DNA from: Chthonomonas sp035294505
Lineage (GTDB): Bacteria; Armatimonadota; Chthonomonadetes; Chthonomonadales; Chthonomonadaceae
Assembly (NCBI RefSeq): GCF_035294505.1
Contig: NZ_DATGKU010000038.1
Span: 42,229-106,228 of the forward strand
Direction of reading: 5' to 3'
DNA length: 64,000 nt
The notes beneath the pieces were generated by a model. That model was given only the letters and a program-made list of their open reading frames with translations. It was not told the DNA's origin and ran no database searches. Below, in pieces: positions 34,172 through 43,670 of this stretch; within the stretch, counting starts at the first letter, position 1, and every line of letters begins with the position of its first letter. Position numbers and translations under genes: made by a program.

Positions 34172-34491
34172 GGTGGTTGCCCTCTTGATTGGATTGGGTA
34201 TTAGTTTTAGGAAAGTTGACCGGCTTTGCCTCTCATCGCGGGATTGTGAAGGAAGCTTAACTGTTCCCTCGAAAATCGGCTTTTTGCGGAGGTCGGCGTC
34301 CCATTTGCGAACGTGAGACAAGTAAGTTTCTCTCATTTTTCCTTCTGCCTTAGTGCAAAATCGTCTCGATGAGAGTAGCGATTTGCGATGACCTTGCAGG
34401 ATGGAGGGGACGTGAAAAATTTTTGGGTATTGAGGCTAGGATGAGAAGGAATCAAGCTGATGGTTGGGTAATATAAAAGTATCCGGTCGGG
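34172..34491 (+). promoter_or_regulatory. Likely CRISPR leader
   Basis: 320 bases between cas4 and the first repeat, with no gene. Array polarity (identical repeats here, variant repeats at the far end) puts the leader on this side. TAATATAAAAG at 34469-34479 could hold the -10 of the array promoter; no convincing -35 was seen. The stretch GGGACGTGAAAAATTTTTGG around 34408-34427 is the most AT-rich part. Confidence 0.6.
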
Positions 34492-35412
34492 GTTGCAACC
34501 TAATCCTGGCGGAGAACAGGACTGAAACTTATCCTGCGGATCGCCACTTCCACCAAACCACGAAAGTTGCAACCTAATCCTGGCGGAGAACAGGACTGAA
34601 ACCCAACACAACGGATCGGGTAAGGCCTCGAACAAGCGGGTTGCAACCTAATCCTGGCGGAGAACAGGACTGAAACAGTATTCCAGCCTGCTGCAACTGC
34701 GCGTTACAGAAGTTGCAACCTAATCCTGGCGGAGAACAGGACTGAAACTTGTTTTTTACCAAACGTTTGGTCAATGGGCTAAAAAACAAGTTGCAACCTA
34801 ATCCTGGCGGAGAACAGGACTGAAACCCTAATCATCAGCAGATATTTAACTGCTGTTTCTGATGTTGCAACCTAATCCTGGCGGAGAACAGGACTGAAAC
34901 TGAAACGCAAACGACCCACCTCTGCCGATATATTTCGTTGCAACCTAATCCTGGCGGAGAACAGGACTGAAACAACAACATAAATGCACTCTGAGCGCTT
35001 ACGTACGCTAGTTGCAACCTAATCCTGGCGGAGAACAGGACTGAAACTTAATATAGCCGTAGAAGGGTTTGAAGAGATATGAAAGTTGCAACCTAATCCT
35101 GGCGGAGAACAGGACTGAAACAATTCGGGTTTTGAGACGACGCGCTCAAACGCATTATGTTGCAACCTAATCCTGGCGGAGAACAGGACTGAAACTTGAT
35201 CGACAGGGTCTTTCAGCGTGGCTAGGCTAGCGTTGCAACCTAATCCTGGCTGAGAACAGGACTGAAACCTGCGGATAACTCAAAACCCGTGCCTGCCCAT
35301 AAAGTTGCAACCTAATCCTGGCTGAGAACAGGACTGAAACTGCAGTTGCTGGGGGTTATTATTCAGAAACGTTTTGTTGCAACCTAATCCTGGCTGAGAA
35401 CAGGACTGAAAC
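34492..35412 (+). CRISPR. CRISPR array, 13 repeats and 12 spacers
   Basis: The repeat is 37 bp, starting GTTGCAACCTAATCCTGG and ending AGAACAGGACTGAAAC. The end gives the 8-nt handle ACTGAAAC usual for type I. Repeats start at 34492, 34566, 34640, 34712, 34790, 34864, 34937, 35011, 35085, 35159, 35232, 35304 and 35376. Spacers are 35-41 bp. The first ten repeats are identical. The last three share one G-to-T change (GGCTGAG for GGCGGAG), which marks them as the older, trailer end. The array is transcribed rightward like the cas genes. Spacer 4 (34749-34789) has 10-bp inverted ends. Confidence 0.98.
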
Positions 35413-35727
35413 AACAAAGAACGCTTCCGTGTCAAGGAAGCGCCTCGTGCCGCATCGGAATTTATAGACTCCTCAATCAAAGCGCCCCCTAAGACCGCGC
35501 CCACCACAACTCGGCCAAAAACTCCTCAGCCTAGAACAGCCCACCGGCAAACGATAGTGGCGACCCACTCCAAAAATCCGCTCTCCCCTGTCGCCATGCT
35601 CCTGCTCTTACCCTCCTTCTTAAAACGCATAGAGGGTGCATCCGTGCTAAAATCGTGCAGGAAACGGCAACGCAATGTTGAAATAATAAAAAATGTCGAA
35701 ACGCTTCTACCTCAGGAGAAGACACCT
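35413..35727. other. Gap after the CRISPR array
   Basis: 315 bases with no recognised gene. An open frame upstream of the acetyltransferase extends back to 35557, but its sequence is not protein-like. The first bases after the last repeat do not look like a further degenerate repeat. Confidence 0.5.
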
Positions 35728-36216
35728 ATGCCCGATATGTTCGTCAACCTGTTGAAACTCCCGCCCGTGGAGCCGCTCATCCAAAAACTACGCGAAGAGG
35801 GCGTGGTCATCCGACGAGCGCATCCCTTTGAAATAACACCCATCCGCAAGTTCATCGAAACCCACTTCTCCACCGGATGGGCCGACGAAGTGACCCCCTG
35901 CTACGCCCGACAACCCGTTACCCTATTCATCGCCCTGCGCGAAGGAAAAGTGATCGGCTTCGCCGCCTATGAGGCCACGCGACGAAACTTCTTCGGGCCT
36001 ACAGGGGTGGCCGAAGCGGAACGGGGGAAACAGATCGGCAAAGCCTTGCTTCTGGCATGCCTTCATGGGATGCGGGAAATGGGCTATGCCTACGGCATTA
36101 TCGGCGGAGTAGGCCCCGCAGACTTCTATGCCCGCGTGGCCGGAGCCACCCTCATCCCCGATAGCAGCCCCGGCATCTACACCGATATGATTAAAGACGA
36201 CGAGGACAACTGCTAA
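35728..36216 (+). CDS. GNAT-family N-acetyltransferase
   Basis: 162 aa from the ATG at 35728, chosen for the AGGAG at 35714-35718; an in-frame ATG at 35557 would add 57 unlikely residues. The core is GNAT-like: LFIALREGKVIGFAAYEATRR followed by the acetyl-CoA loop TGVAEAERGKQIGKALLLACL, then YAYGIIGGVGPADFYARVAGA. The family transfers acetyl from acetyl-CoA to amines. The substrate is not predictable. The next gene starts 18 bases after its stop, with GAAGGAGAA between, so the two are probably co-transcribed. Confidence 0.88.
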   Translation: MPDMFVNLLKLPPVEPLIQKLREEGVVIRRAHPFEITPIRKFIETHFSTGWADEVTPCYARQPVTLFIALREGKVIGFAAYEATRRNFFGPTGVAEAERGKQIGKALLLACLHGMREMGYAYGIIGGVGPADFYARVAGATLIPDSSPGIYTDMIKDDEDNC

Positions 36217-36234
36217 ACACGAAGGAGAACTGCC

Positions 36235-37140
36235 ATGTATACAAGCGCTCTGAAAGAGTGGGCGGCAGCCGGCAAACACCCCCTTTGGCCAACCTCCGAA
36301 CCTGCACAACAAACGGAGCCTGCACCCACCCTCCGCGCCCTTTTGCCCTACCCCAGCAAATCGTGCGGGGCCGCCATCATCGTCTTCCCCGGCGGAGGCT
36401 ATGTTACCCTCGCACCCCACGAGTCAGACCCCGTGGCCGAATGGCTTACCACCCTCGGAATCGTGGGCTTCGTGCTCGATTACCGCCTCGCCTCCCTCAA
36501 GGCCGATACCGGAGGGGCCGCTAAATCGCAAGATTCTCTGGGGCAAGGCGCCCTCCCTCCAACCAAACGACCTCCTATGCTCGAAGATGCCGCCCGCGCC
36601 GTGCGCACTGTGAGGGCTAACGCCTCCAAATGGGGCATCGCTCCGGATCGCATCGGGGTGCTGGGCTTTTCGGCCGGCGGCCACCTGGCAACCACCCTTG
36701 CCACCCACTTCGATGCCGGAAACCCCCACCATGCCGATCCCATCGAACAGGTCTCCTCACGCCCCGATCTCGTCATCGCCATCTATCCGGTGGTGAGCCT
36801 TGTGGAGCCTTACGCCCATGCCTGGTGCCGCAAGTGCCTCCTCGGCGATGACCCTCCGCAAGAGCTTCTCGAAGAACTCTCCCCGGAGCGGCGCGTCACC
36901 GCTAACACACCGCCTATGTTCCTGGTGCATAGCGTAGATGACGACGGCGTTCCTCCGGCAAATAGCCTGAAGCTGGCCCTGGCTTTAAGTGAGGCGAGCG
37001 TGCCCTACGAACTGCATATCTACCAAGGCGGCGGACATGGATACGGCCTTGCACGCCAAACGCCCTACGCGCAAGATTGGCCACGGCGCTGCGCGCACTG
37101 GCTGCAAGAGACCGGCTTTATGGAATTGCGGAGAAAATAG
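36235..37140 (+). CDS. Alpha/beta hydrolase (acetyl esterase type) with in-frame repeat
   Basis: 301 aa, cytoplasmic by sequence. The oxyanion region is IIVFPGGGYVTLAPHE. The nucleophile is Ser in GVLGFSAGGHLAT (GxSxG, about residue 145), with Asp in VHSVDDDGVPP and His in YQGGGHGYGL. This matches BD-FAE-type acetyl or xylan esterases. Residues about 88-109 (KADTGGAAKSQDSLGQG) come from the long palindromic repeat at 36497-36560. They fall in the loop between YRLAS and MLEDAARAVRTVR, which is normally short, so the active site is probably not disturbed. Confidence 0.88.
   Translation: MYTSALKEWAAAGKHPLWPTSEPAQQTEPAPTLRALLPYPSKSCGAAIIVFPGGGYVTLAPHESDPVAEWLTTLGIVGFVLDYRLASLKADTGGAAKSQDSLGQGALPPTKRPPMLEDAARAVRTVRANASKWGIAPDRIGVLGFSAGGHLATTLATHFDAGNPHHADPIEQVSSRPDLVIAIYPVVSLVEPYAHAWCRKCLLGDDPPQELLEELSPERRVTANTPPMFLVHSVDDDGVPPANSLKLALALSEASVPYELHIYQGGGHGYGLARQTPYAQDWPRRCAHWLQETGFMELRRK
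36497..36560 (+). repeat. Long palindromic repeat inside the acetyl esterase gene
   Basis: TCAAGGCCGATACCGG at the start, a decayed palindromic core (GGGGCCGCTAAATCG ... GATTCTCTGGGG), and GGCGCCCTCCCTCC at the end. The reading frame is the same as in cas1, so both proteins show KADTGG ... KS ... LGQG. Confidence 0.82.
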
Positions 37141-37141
37141 C

Positions 37142-39115
37142 GTGAACGTTGAAGCCTCCTCTTCGCCATCCCGCCGCTCCTCCTGGCGTGCCAGCGGCCT
37201 TACCCCGCGCGCCCTCGTTTTAGGGCTGGGGTTCACCGTCCTCTGTGACCTTTGGATCCACTGGGCCGAACTGGTTCTGGGAGAAAGGGGCCATACCGCC
37301 CTCGCCAACACCAGCATTCCGGTAGGGGCCTTTAACATTCTGTTCTTCTTGGTGGTCTGCAACCTCGTGCTCTCCAAACTCTGTCGCCCTCTGGCCCTCT
37401 CGAAAGCGGAATTGCTGGTCATCTACGTTATGCTCATCGTCTCCACCGTGGTCTCTTCATCCGGAGGCATCCATTTCATCATTCCCACCGTTACCGCCGC
37501 GTTTTGGTATGCCGACAGCAGTAACCAATGGGCCTCCAAATTCCTTCGCTACATCCCCGGCTGGATCGCGCAAAAGAACCAGATAGCCCTTAAAGGCTTT
37601 TATATCGGCAATGCCCACGTGCCTTGGGCCTTGTGGCGCGCGCAACTGTTCTCTTGGTGGCTTTTTCTGGTGCTCTTCACCATGGCGACCCTCTGCCTCA
37701 TGGCGCTTCTGCGGCGGCAATGGGTAGACCGCGAGCGCCTCGCGTTCCCCACAGTGGCCGTGCCGTTAGCCGTTATTCGAGAGCCGGCCAACCTGCTGCG
37801 CAACGGGGTCTTTTGGATAGGCTTTTTCATTCCCTTCTCCATAGATGTCATGAACACCCTGCACCTTAACCTGCCCGCCTTTCCCTACTTTCCCACACGC
37901 ACCACCGATCAACCCGACCTCCATAACTACTTCACCTCGCCCCCATGGAACGCCATCGGCTATACCCCGCTCTCCATCTACCCCTTCGTCATCGGGATCG
38001 CTTTTCTGCTCTCCACCGATATGACCTTTAGCTGCTGGTTTTTCTGGCTGGTGGGCAAGCTGGAGCTGGTCTTCGGGGCGGCGACGGGCATCAATGCGGG
38101 CGCCACCGGCAGCGCCCAAAGCACGTGGCCCTACACCGGCCATCAGGGGGCCGGAGCCTTCATCGCGCTTACACTGGTTGGGCTGTGGTTTGCACGGGGC
38201 TATCTAAAAGATGTGCTGCAAATTGCGCTACACGGCGGCCCCGACGCGGAGGAGCCTCTGCCCTACCGGTGGGCCTTTTTAGGCTTCGTGGCGTGTTTGG
38301 CAGGAATGATCGCCTGGAGCGTGCACGCCGGCATGCATCTGCTACCGGCCACCCTCATTGTGACTCTAGCACTTGTCTACATTCTTGCCGCCACGCGCAT
38401 TCGCGCGGAGACCGGCGATGCATGGCTGTTCGGGCCTACGATCACCGCCTACGATGTCATGACCACCACCTTCGGCACCACCTTCTACCAACCGGTAGAC
38501 CTTACCATTATGGCCTTTCTGCGCAGCGCCATCGCCAGCAACGACCTGCGGTGCATGGCCATGCCCATCCAACTCGACGCCTTTAAAATGGCGGATGTGG
38601 TGGGGGTAGACAAACGGCGGATCACGGTGGCGATCGTGATCTCCACCCTACTGGGCATCTTTATCTCTATGGCCATTGCCCTCATGGTGTGGTACGCCTT
38701 TGGGGCCGGAGCAAAAACCGACCCGTGGCGCACCTACATGGGGCGTATGCCCTTTGACCAGCTCGCCAACGTGCTGGGCACGCCGCTGAGGCCGGATACG
38801 CGAGGAACTATCGCCATAGGAGCCGGCTTTCTCATCACCACCGCACTTATGCTTTTGCGCATGCGCTATACCTGGTGGGCCTTCCACCCGGTGGGCTATG
38901 CCATCGCCAACACGCCCACCATGAACCAAATCTGGTTTCCTTTTCTCATCGCCTGGCTCTGTAAGGTGCTTATCCTCCGCTACGGCGGCATCGAACGCTA
39001 CCGACGCGCCCTCCCCTTTTTCTATGGAGTCATCATCGGCGATTTCCTCGCCGGCGGCCTTACCACCCTCGTGGGGTGCCTTACCGGCATTAACGTCTAC
39101 CCCATTAACTGGTGA
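37142..39115 (+). CDS. DUF6785-type large membrane protein
   Basis: 657 aa from the GTG at 37142, one base after the esterase stop and with GGAG at 37129-37132. A longer frame from 36989 lies within the esterase gene and is unlikely. About 13-14 hydrophobic helices run along the length, with a conserved-looking segment GAATGINAGATGSAQSTWPYTGHQGAGAFIAL in two parts around residues 312-345. I place it in the uncharacterised DUF6784/DUF6785 group seen in Armatimonadota and Planctomycetes. A transport role is likely but unproven. Confidence 0.75.
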   Translation: MNVEASSSPSRRSSWRASGLTPRALVLGLGFTVLCDLWIHWAELVLGERGHTALANTSIPVGAFNILFFLVVCNLVLSKLCRPLALSKAELLVIYVMLIVSTVVSSSGGIHFIIPTVTAAFWYADSSNQWASKFLRYIPGWIAQKNQIALKGFYIGNAHVPWALWRAQLFSWWLFLVLFTMATLCLMALLRRQWVDRERLAFPTVAVPLAVIREPANLLRNGVFWIGFFIPFSIDVMNTLHLNLPAFPYFPTRTTDQPDLHNYFTSPPWNAIGYTPLSIYPFVIGIAFLLSTDMTFSCWFFWLVGKLELVFGAATGINAGATGSAQSTWPYTGHQGAGAFIALTLVGLWFARGYLKDVLQIALHGGPDAEEPLPYRWAFLGFVACLAGMIAWSVHAGMHLLPATLIVTLALVYILAATRIRAETGDAWLFGPTITAYDVMTTTFGTTFYQPVDLTIMAFLRSAIASNDLRCMAMPIQLDAFKMADVVGVDKRRITVAIVISTLLGIFISMAIALMVWYAFGAGAKTDPWRTYMGRMPFDQLANVLGTPLRPDTRGTIAIGAGFLITTALMLLRMRYTWWAFHPVGYAIANTPTMNQIWFPFLIAWLCKVLILRYGGIERYRRALPFFYGVIIGDFLAGGLTTLVGCLTGINVYPINW

Positions 39116-39409
39116 TCAATCTGCGTACTCCAAAACCCCGTTTTTGTCGCGCAGAAGCACGGAGGAGGTGGCTTCGGCCGTCTTTAGGGTCAGGGTACTG
39201 CCGTCCTCCATATCCAGTTGCAGGGTAGTGCCGGATTGGCGCACGGCCTTCACCGTGCCCCCCGTCGGCAGGTTTTTCGGCACCTCAGAAACCCGAACGG
39301 TCATTTTCGAGCCGTCGGTAAACGTTATCTGCAGTTGAACGTCCTGCGGCTGCAGAGAAGCAATGGTTCGGCCCTGAATCACGCTGGTCAACTTTTGATT
39401 ACGTGCCAT
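39116..39409 (-). CDS. Small hypothetical protein
   Basis: 97 aa, no signal peptide, beta-rich and repetitive in style (VQLQITFTDGSKMTVRV, TTLQLDMEDGSTLTLKT). It resembles two copies of a small beta-hairpin unit. Not recognised. It starts 3 bases after the stop of the HNH-like lipoprotein gene and is likely its partner or operon mate. The stop codon abuts the stop of the DUF6785 gene on the other strand. Confidence 0.7.
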   Translation of the reverse strand: MARNQKLTSVIQGRTIASLQPQDVQLQITFTDGSKMTVRVSEVPKNLPTGGTVKAVRQSGTTLQLDMEDGSTLTLKTAEATSSVLLRDKNGVLEYAD

Positions 39410-39412
39410 TTT

Positions 39413-40273
39413 CTACTCTCCTCCTGCCTTTACATAGCCTTGTCGAATGGCCTGGTCTTCCGTCATATACTCGCCGCTTTTGGTATTTCCATAATAGCGC
39501 GAACCGGGCAGAAAGTACTTTCCCGATCGCGTGTTCACCCACACGCGCACGGCCCCGTTTGGGGTGCTGCCTGAGGTGGCGTCGTTTGTTGTATTCGATG
39601 TGCTATCGGGTACCGGGGTTGTGGCCACCGGCGCCGTAGGCCCGCCTCCGGCCCCCGCTCTTCTTGAGGCGGTCTCCGTGAATTGACGGTACTCTTGAGG
39701 GCTTAAAGGCCGGTCGGTATGAAAAACCTGCTTGTAGGTGGCGATCCAGTCGGTAGCGATGTCGTGCTGTGCTATGGCCAAATCCATCTCACCGCCACAC
39801 ACCTCTCGATGCAACTCGTTTTCGAGTTGGTCTTTAATATGGGCGTTCCAGGGGTGCGTGATGTAGGACTGAGGCCACAGGTTTTTGATGCTGTTGGAAC
39901 CGCCAAGCTCCAGACTGATCAGGTGGTCTATCTCGTACTCACCGGGGCGATGATGATAGATGCCGTACTCCTGGTAAACTTGCCGCTTCACCTCAATAGG
40001 CACGTTTCTTACCTTGCGCGCATACCCCGGCACGCAGATGTCCTGCACCGTGACGGGCAGTGTATCGCCCGGCGTTAGCTGAGGGTTAGGCAAAAACGAC
40101 GCATACTGACTTCGGTCAGCCTGCACCACCGAATCGGGCAGACTTCCTAGGCTGGAGAGAGGCGCTTTAGGGTGTCCTCCGCACCCGGCCAGCAAAAACG
40201 CGAAAGCCAGGCCACATGCCGTCCACGTCTCGAAACGGCGGGCAAAGTTTAGAAAACCTGTTCTCATTTCCAT
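39413..40273 (-). CDS. Lipoprotein with an HNH-like domain
   Basis: 286 aa. Lipoprotein signal LAFAFLLAGCGG puts the Cys at about residue 31, so it is membrane-anchored outside the cytoplasm. Residues about 100-150 contain YEIDHLISLELGGSNSIKN followed by LWPQSY, an HNH/beta-beta-alpha-metal-type nuclease motif. A Thr/Pro-rich linker follows. The C-terminal part (VWVNTRSGKYFLPGSRYYG) resembles short cell-surface repeats. A secreted nuclease is possible; activity is unproven. Confidence 0.75.
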   Translation of the reverse strand: MEMRTGFLNFARRFETWTACGLAFAFLLAGCGGHPKAPLSSLGSLPDSVVQADRSQYASFLPNPQLTPGDTLPVTVQDICVPGYARKVRNVPIEVKRQVYQEYGIYHHRPGEYEIDHLISLELGGSNSIKNLWPQSYITHPWNAHIKDQLENELHREVCGGEMDLAIAQHDIATDWIATYKQVFHTDRPLSPQEYRQFTETASRRAGAGGGPTAPVATTPVPDSTSNTTNDATSGSTPNGAVRVWVNTRSGKYFLPGSRYYGNTKSGEYMTEDQAIRQGYVKAGGE

Positions 40274-40437
40274 GGAAACCCTACGTCGAAAACGCCTTCG
40301 TTTACAGCAAGAATACCCTAAATCTGTCTGCTTTCCTCCTATCCCGTCTTAACGGCGGTGCTGCGTGGGAAATCGAGCCGGTATGCCTTATGAGGTAACA
40401 TGTCTCTATTAAACCCATCTTTCTTTAGAGTGTTTTT

Positions 40438-41055
40438 ATGTTCGACCCCGATGTCATCGCGCTCATTGCGGAAAGAAAGATACAAGAGGCCATCGAGCAG
40501 GGCAAGTTCGATAATCTGCCGGGAAAAGGCAAGCCGTTGGTGCTGGAGGAGGAGGCGGTGATTCCCCCGCATTTGCGTGTAGCCAATCACGCGCTGCGCA
40601 GTGTGGGTGCGCTGCCGGAGTGGGTTCAACTGTTGAAAGAGATCGCAACCCTCAAGAGAGAGATAGCCCAGCTTCGTGTGCAACTGATCGCACAAAGCCG
40701 ACGACGGCGTTTTGTCTTGAATTCGGCACGCGTGCGGCCGGCCACGCGCGAGGCTTACTTGCAATGGTGTGTTCAGATGCGGGCGCTTTACCGGCAACGC
40801 CTCTGTGAGGTGAACCTGTTGGTGCTTCGCTTCTCTCTCGTAGCGCCCTCGTCGCAGGTAGATAAAGCCCTTCCCTATCGCGTTGTTGTGGAGATGGAGG
40901 CGTTCGATACCGAGTTCCTTCCGTGTCCTCTTGCGGCCCTCCCCGAGCTGTCTTCGGCAACGCCCTATGAGGAGGCTAAGGCTAACGCTAAGGAGGGCCT
41001 GTTGCGCCGCCTTATGCGAATGCGCTACCGCAATCTGCAGAAACCCTCTAAATAG
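40438..41055 (+). CDS. DUF1992 (DnaJ-C28-like) protein
   Basis: 205 aa. The first 70 residues carry the DUF1992 signature: IAERKIQEAIEQGKFDNL, then PGKGKPLVLEE and VPxHLR-like text (IPPHLRVANHAL). The domain is found in the DnaJ homologue subfamily C member 28, but no J domain is present. The function is unknown. The C-terminal half is helical and basic. It is a single gene. Confidence 0.85.
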   Translation: MFDPDVIALIAERKIQEAIEQGKFDNLPGKGKPLVLEEEAVIPPHLRVANHALRSVGALPEWVQLLKEIATLKREIAQLRVQLIAQSRRRRFVLNSARVRPATREAYLQWCVQMRALYRQRLCEVNLLVLRFSLVAPSSQVDKALPYRVVVEMEAFDTEFLPCPLAALPELSSATPYEEAKANAKEGLLRRLMRMRYRNLQKPSK

Positions 41056-41513
41056 GCAAAAGAGAGCTTAGCATAGAGACCGAGTGCTCGCTTATTGGTT
41101 TCCCCTTTCCCTGCAGAGGGAGGGCTTGAAGAGTCGGTAAGAGAGACGCCTGTCATTTCTCGTGAGATAAACACCTGTCATTTCGAGCCGAAGGCGAGAA
41201 ATCTTGCGTTTCACTTCCCACCAGTTCTGAGGACAAGTACGTGTGCTTTGAAGGGGAAGGGGGTGGGGCTGCAGAAACTGACAATCTCACGGTTCTAGAG
41301 CCAATTGACAAAGCAAGCCTGCCTTGCTCGCCCCTATCCCGTCCTTTCGTCTTGTAGACAGCCATGCAGCGGCCAGAGAAAGAGACTATTAAGAGAATAA
41401 AACAGGCCGCAAGGGCGCCGTCCGCTAGGATGCTCACCGCTAGGTGCCCTCTCCCCATTGGGGAGAGGGCAGGGTGAGGGGCTGTAAAAGCAAATAGAGA
41501 ATGTCCGCCTCGG
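41056..41513. repeat. Intergenic region with a copy of the 200-bp repeat
   Basis: No gene. Bases 41177-41200 hold ATTTCGAGCCGAAGGCGAGA, also seen inverted at 21335-21357. Bases about 41272-41485 are a reverse-oriented copy of the repeat at 43805-44290 (shared text such as CTCGCCCCTATCCCGTCC, GTAGACAGCCATGCAGCGG and CTCTCCCCATTGGGGAGAG). Confidence 0.75.
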
Positions 41514-43670
41514 TTAGGAGAGGGTCTCTGTAAAAAAGTCTATCATGGTGTTGTAAAGATGCTCTGCCATACCCTCGAGGCCATGATGCTTGTCTGGATA
41601 GACCATCATACGAAACGTTTTCCCGGCCTGCTGTATGGCTGCCGCCAGGCGCATGCTGTTTTGAAAGTGCACATTGTCGTCCGCCGTGCCGTGTATCAAC
41701 AAAAAATGCCCCTCTAAACGGTCGGCATAGGTTATCGGACTTGAGTGCACATAGCCGTCGGGGTTATCGGCAGGGCGTCGCATATATCGTTCGGTGTAGA
41801 TGCTGTCATAAAGTTCCCAGTGAGTTACCGGGGCCACCGCAATGGCCGATCGAAATACAGAAGCACCACGCAGAATGCAGAGACTGGCCATATAGCCCCC
41901 ATAGCTCCAGCCCCAAATACCGATGCGCTTTGAGTTTACATAGGGCAGGCTTCCAAGCCATTTCGCCCCTGCAATCTGATCTTCGACCTCGTAGTGCCCG
42001 AGGTTTTGGTAGACGATCTTTTCGAAGTCCCGCCCACGCATGCCCGTGCCTCTTCCATCTACCATCGCGCAGAGGTAGCCCTTCGAGGCAAAAAGCTGTT
42101 CAAAGCCGTTGCCACTTCCATAGGCGTCGCGCACCGTCTGTGAACCGGGCCCTCCATACACCGACATCACCACCGGATAGCGTTTGTTGGGGTCGAAATC
42201 GGCCGGTTTAAGGAGAGCAGCGTAAAGCTCTAAACCATCAGAGGTTCGAAAGGTATGAAACTCCCAGCTTCCAAGTGGAATGTTTTTCAGTTGCGACATA
42301 GGGTTTTCGTGCACGGTGGAGATCGGGCGCCCACTGGCTTGGTGTAGGGTTATTTTGGGTGCAGAAGCGATGCTGGAAAAGGTATCGAGGTAGTGTTGAC
42401 CATCCGGAGAGAAGAGAGGGGAGTGGGTGCCGGCCTCGTCGCTCAACTGCATCATCTCGCCGCCGCCGTCTAACAGCACGCTGTAGATGTGTCGTTGGGT
42501 GGGGTTGGGGCGCGCCGCCGTGAAAAAGGCGATGCGATGCAGGGAATCTAGGCCCACCACGCGGTCTACATCCCAATTGCCGGAGGTGAGCTGGCGCAGA
42601 AGAGTGCCCTTGGTGTCGTAAAGATAGAGATGTTGATAGCCGTTGCGGTCGGACGGCCAAAGGAACTGATCGGAGTTCTCAACGAAAAAGACATCGCCGG
42701 GCGATTCGACCCATGTAGAGGAGACCTCGCTAAAAAGGGTTTTCGTCTCGCCGGTAGCCGGGTCGCCCAAAAGCAGATCGATTCGATTTTGATGGCGTGG
42801 TATTCGCTGCAGAAGCAGTTGGTTTTGGGGCGTCCACTGCATTCGTGCAATGTAGATGTCGGGGTCTGAACCGATAGAAACCCAGCGCGTGGGGGGCACA
42901 ACGGAGCCATCTAGTCCCTCAAGGGCAATAACCCCTATCTTAACCAGAGGATTTGGGTCACCTGCCTTGGGGTAACGTATGCGCACAGGCTCCATGTGCA
43001 GGCGGGAATACTGCGGCAGGTCTATTTCCGGCACCTGGGTCTCATCTATTTGATAGTAGGCTATATGACGGCCATCCGGTGAGAAAGCCCAGCCATCCAC
43101 AAGGCTCAGCTCTTCTTCATAGACCCATCCAAACCGCCCATTGTAGATAAAGGGCGCAGCGGTATTGGTTAGGCGAAACTCTTTGCCGGATGCGCACTCC
43201 AAAAGGTAGATGTCGCCCTGGCGCACATAGCCGATGTGCTTGCCGTCGGGGGCCCACTTCACTCCGTAGTGCTCTTCGGAAGAGGCCAGTACCCGTTCCA
43301 TTTTGCCGGACGAGATGTCGTAGATAAAGACCTCTTTGTCGCCACGATCCGAGCGCCAATGGGGAATGCGTGCAAAGAGCAACCGGCTTTCATCTGGCGA
43401 CCATTGATAGCCCATAATTGCCAGCGTGCGCGCCTCGTTCTCTCCGGGAATCGAGACTTTGAGGGCTTCTGGAGGCACCACCATCTTTCGTTCTCCGGTG
43501 GTGATGTCGTAGAGCCACACGGTGGTAGTGGTAGAATCGGGCGCATTATCTAAAAAACTAAAACGGCGGCCATCTCGCAGCCAGTGGGGCTGGCGCAGCA
43601 CGCTGGCCTCGAAGATTCGTTCGCGCGTTATGGCCTCTAACGTGAGTACGGGTACGTTCGTCTCTGCCAC
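41514..43670 (-). CDS. Dipeptidyl peptidase IV family serine peptidase (S9B)
   Basis: 718 aa. An N-terminal beta-propeller (WSPDESRLLFARIPHWRSD; WAPDGKHIGYVRQGDIYLLE) is followed by the alpha/beta hydrolase domain from about residue 470. Catalytic residues: Ser in IWGWSYGGYMAS, Asp in LIHGTADDNVHFQN, His in YPDKHHGLEGMAEH. The double-Glu site VYEEELSLVDGWAFSPDG near residue 185 binds the substrate N-terminus. It removes X-Pro dipeptides. No signal peptide is apparent, so a cytoplasmic location is likely. Flanked on both sides by repeats. Confidence 0.95.
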   Translation of the reverse strand: MAETNVPVLTLEAITRERIFEASVLRQPHWLRDGRRFSFLDNAPDSTTTTVWLYDITTGERKMVVPPEALKVSIPGENEARTLAIMGYQWSPDESRLLFARIPHWRSDRGDKEVFIYDISSGKMERVLASSEEHYGVKWAPDGKHIGYVRQGDIYLLECASGKEFRLTNTAAPFIYNGRFGWVYEEELSLVDGWAFSPDGRHIAYYQIDETQVPEIDLPQYSRLHMEPVRIRYPKAGDPNPLVKIGVIALEGLDGSVVPPTRWVSIGSDPDIYIARMQWTPQNQLLLQRIPRHQNRIDLLLGDPATGETKTLFSEVSSTWVESPGDVFFVENSDQFLWPSDRNGYQHLYLYDTKGTLLRQLTSGNWDVDRVVGLDSLHRIAFFTAARPNPTQRHIYSVLLDGGGEMMQLSDEAGTHSPLFSPDGQHYLDTFSSIASAPKITLHQASGRPISTVHENPMSQLKNIPLGSWEFHTFRTSDGLELYAALLKPADFDPNKRYPVVMSVYGGPGSQTVRDAYGSGNGFEQLFASKGYLCAMVDGRGTGMRGRDFEKIVYQNLGHYEVEDQIAGAKWLGSLPYVNSKRIGIWGWSYGGYMASLCILRGASVFRSAIAVAPVTHWELYDSIYTERYMRRPADNPDGYVHSSPITYADRLEGHFLLIHGTADDNVHFQNSMRLAAAIQQAGKTFRMMVYPDKHHGLEGMAEHLYNTMIDFFTETLS

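Noticed and set aside
34574..35507. Minus-strand open frames across the CRISPR array
   Set aside because: They are repeat-encoded and have the same peptide (FQSCSPPGLGCN) recurring with each repeat; they are by-products of the array.
36989..37141. N-terminal extension of the DUF6785-like protein
   Set aside because: It lies wholly inside the esterase gene in another frame; the GTG at 37142 has a good ribosome binding site.
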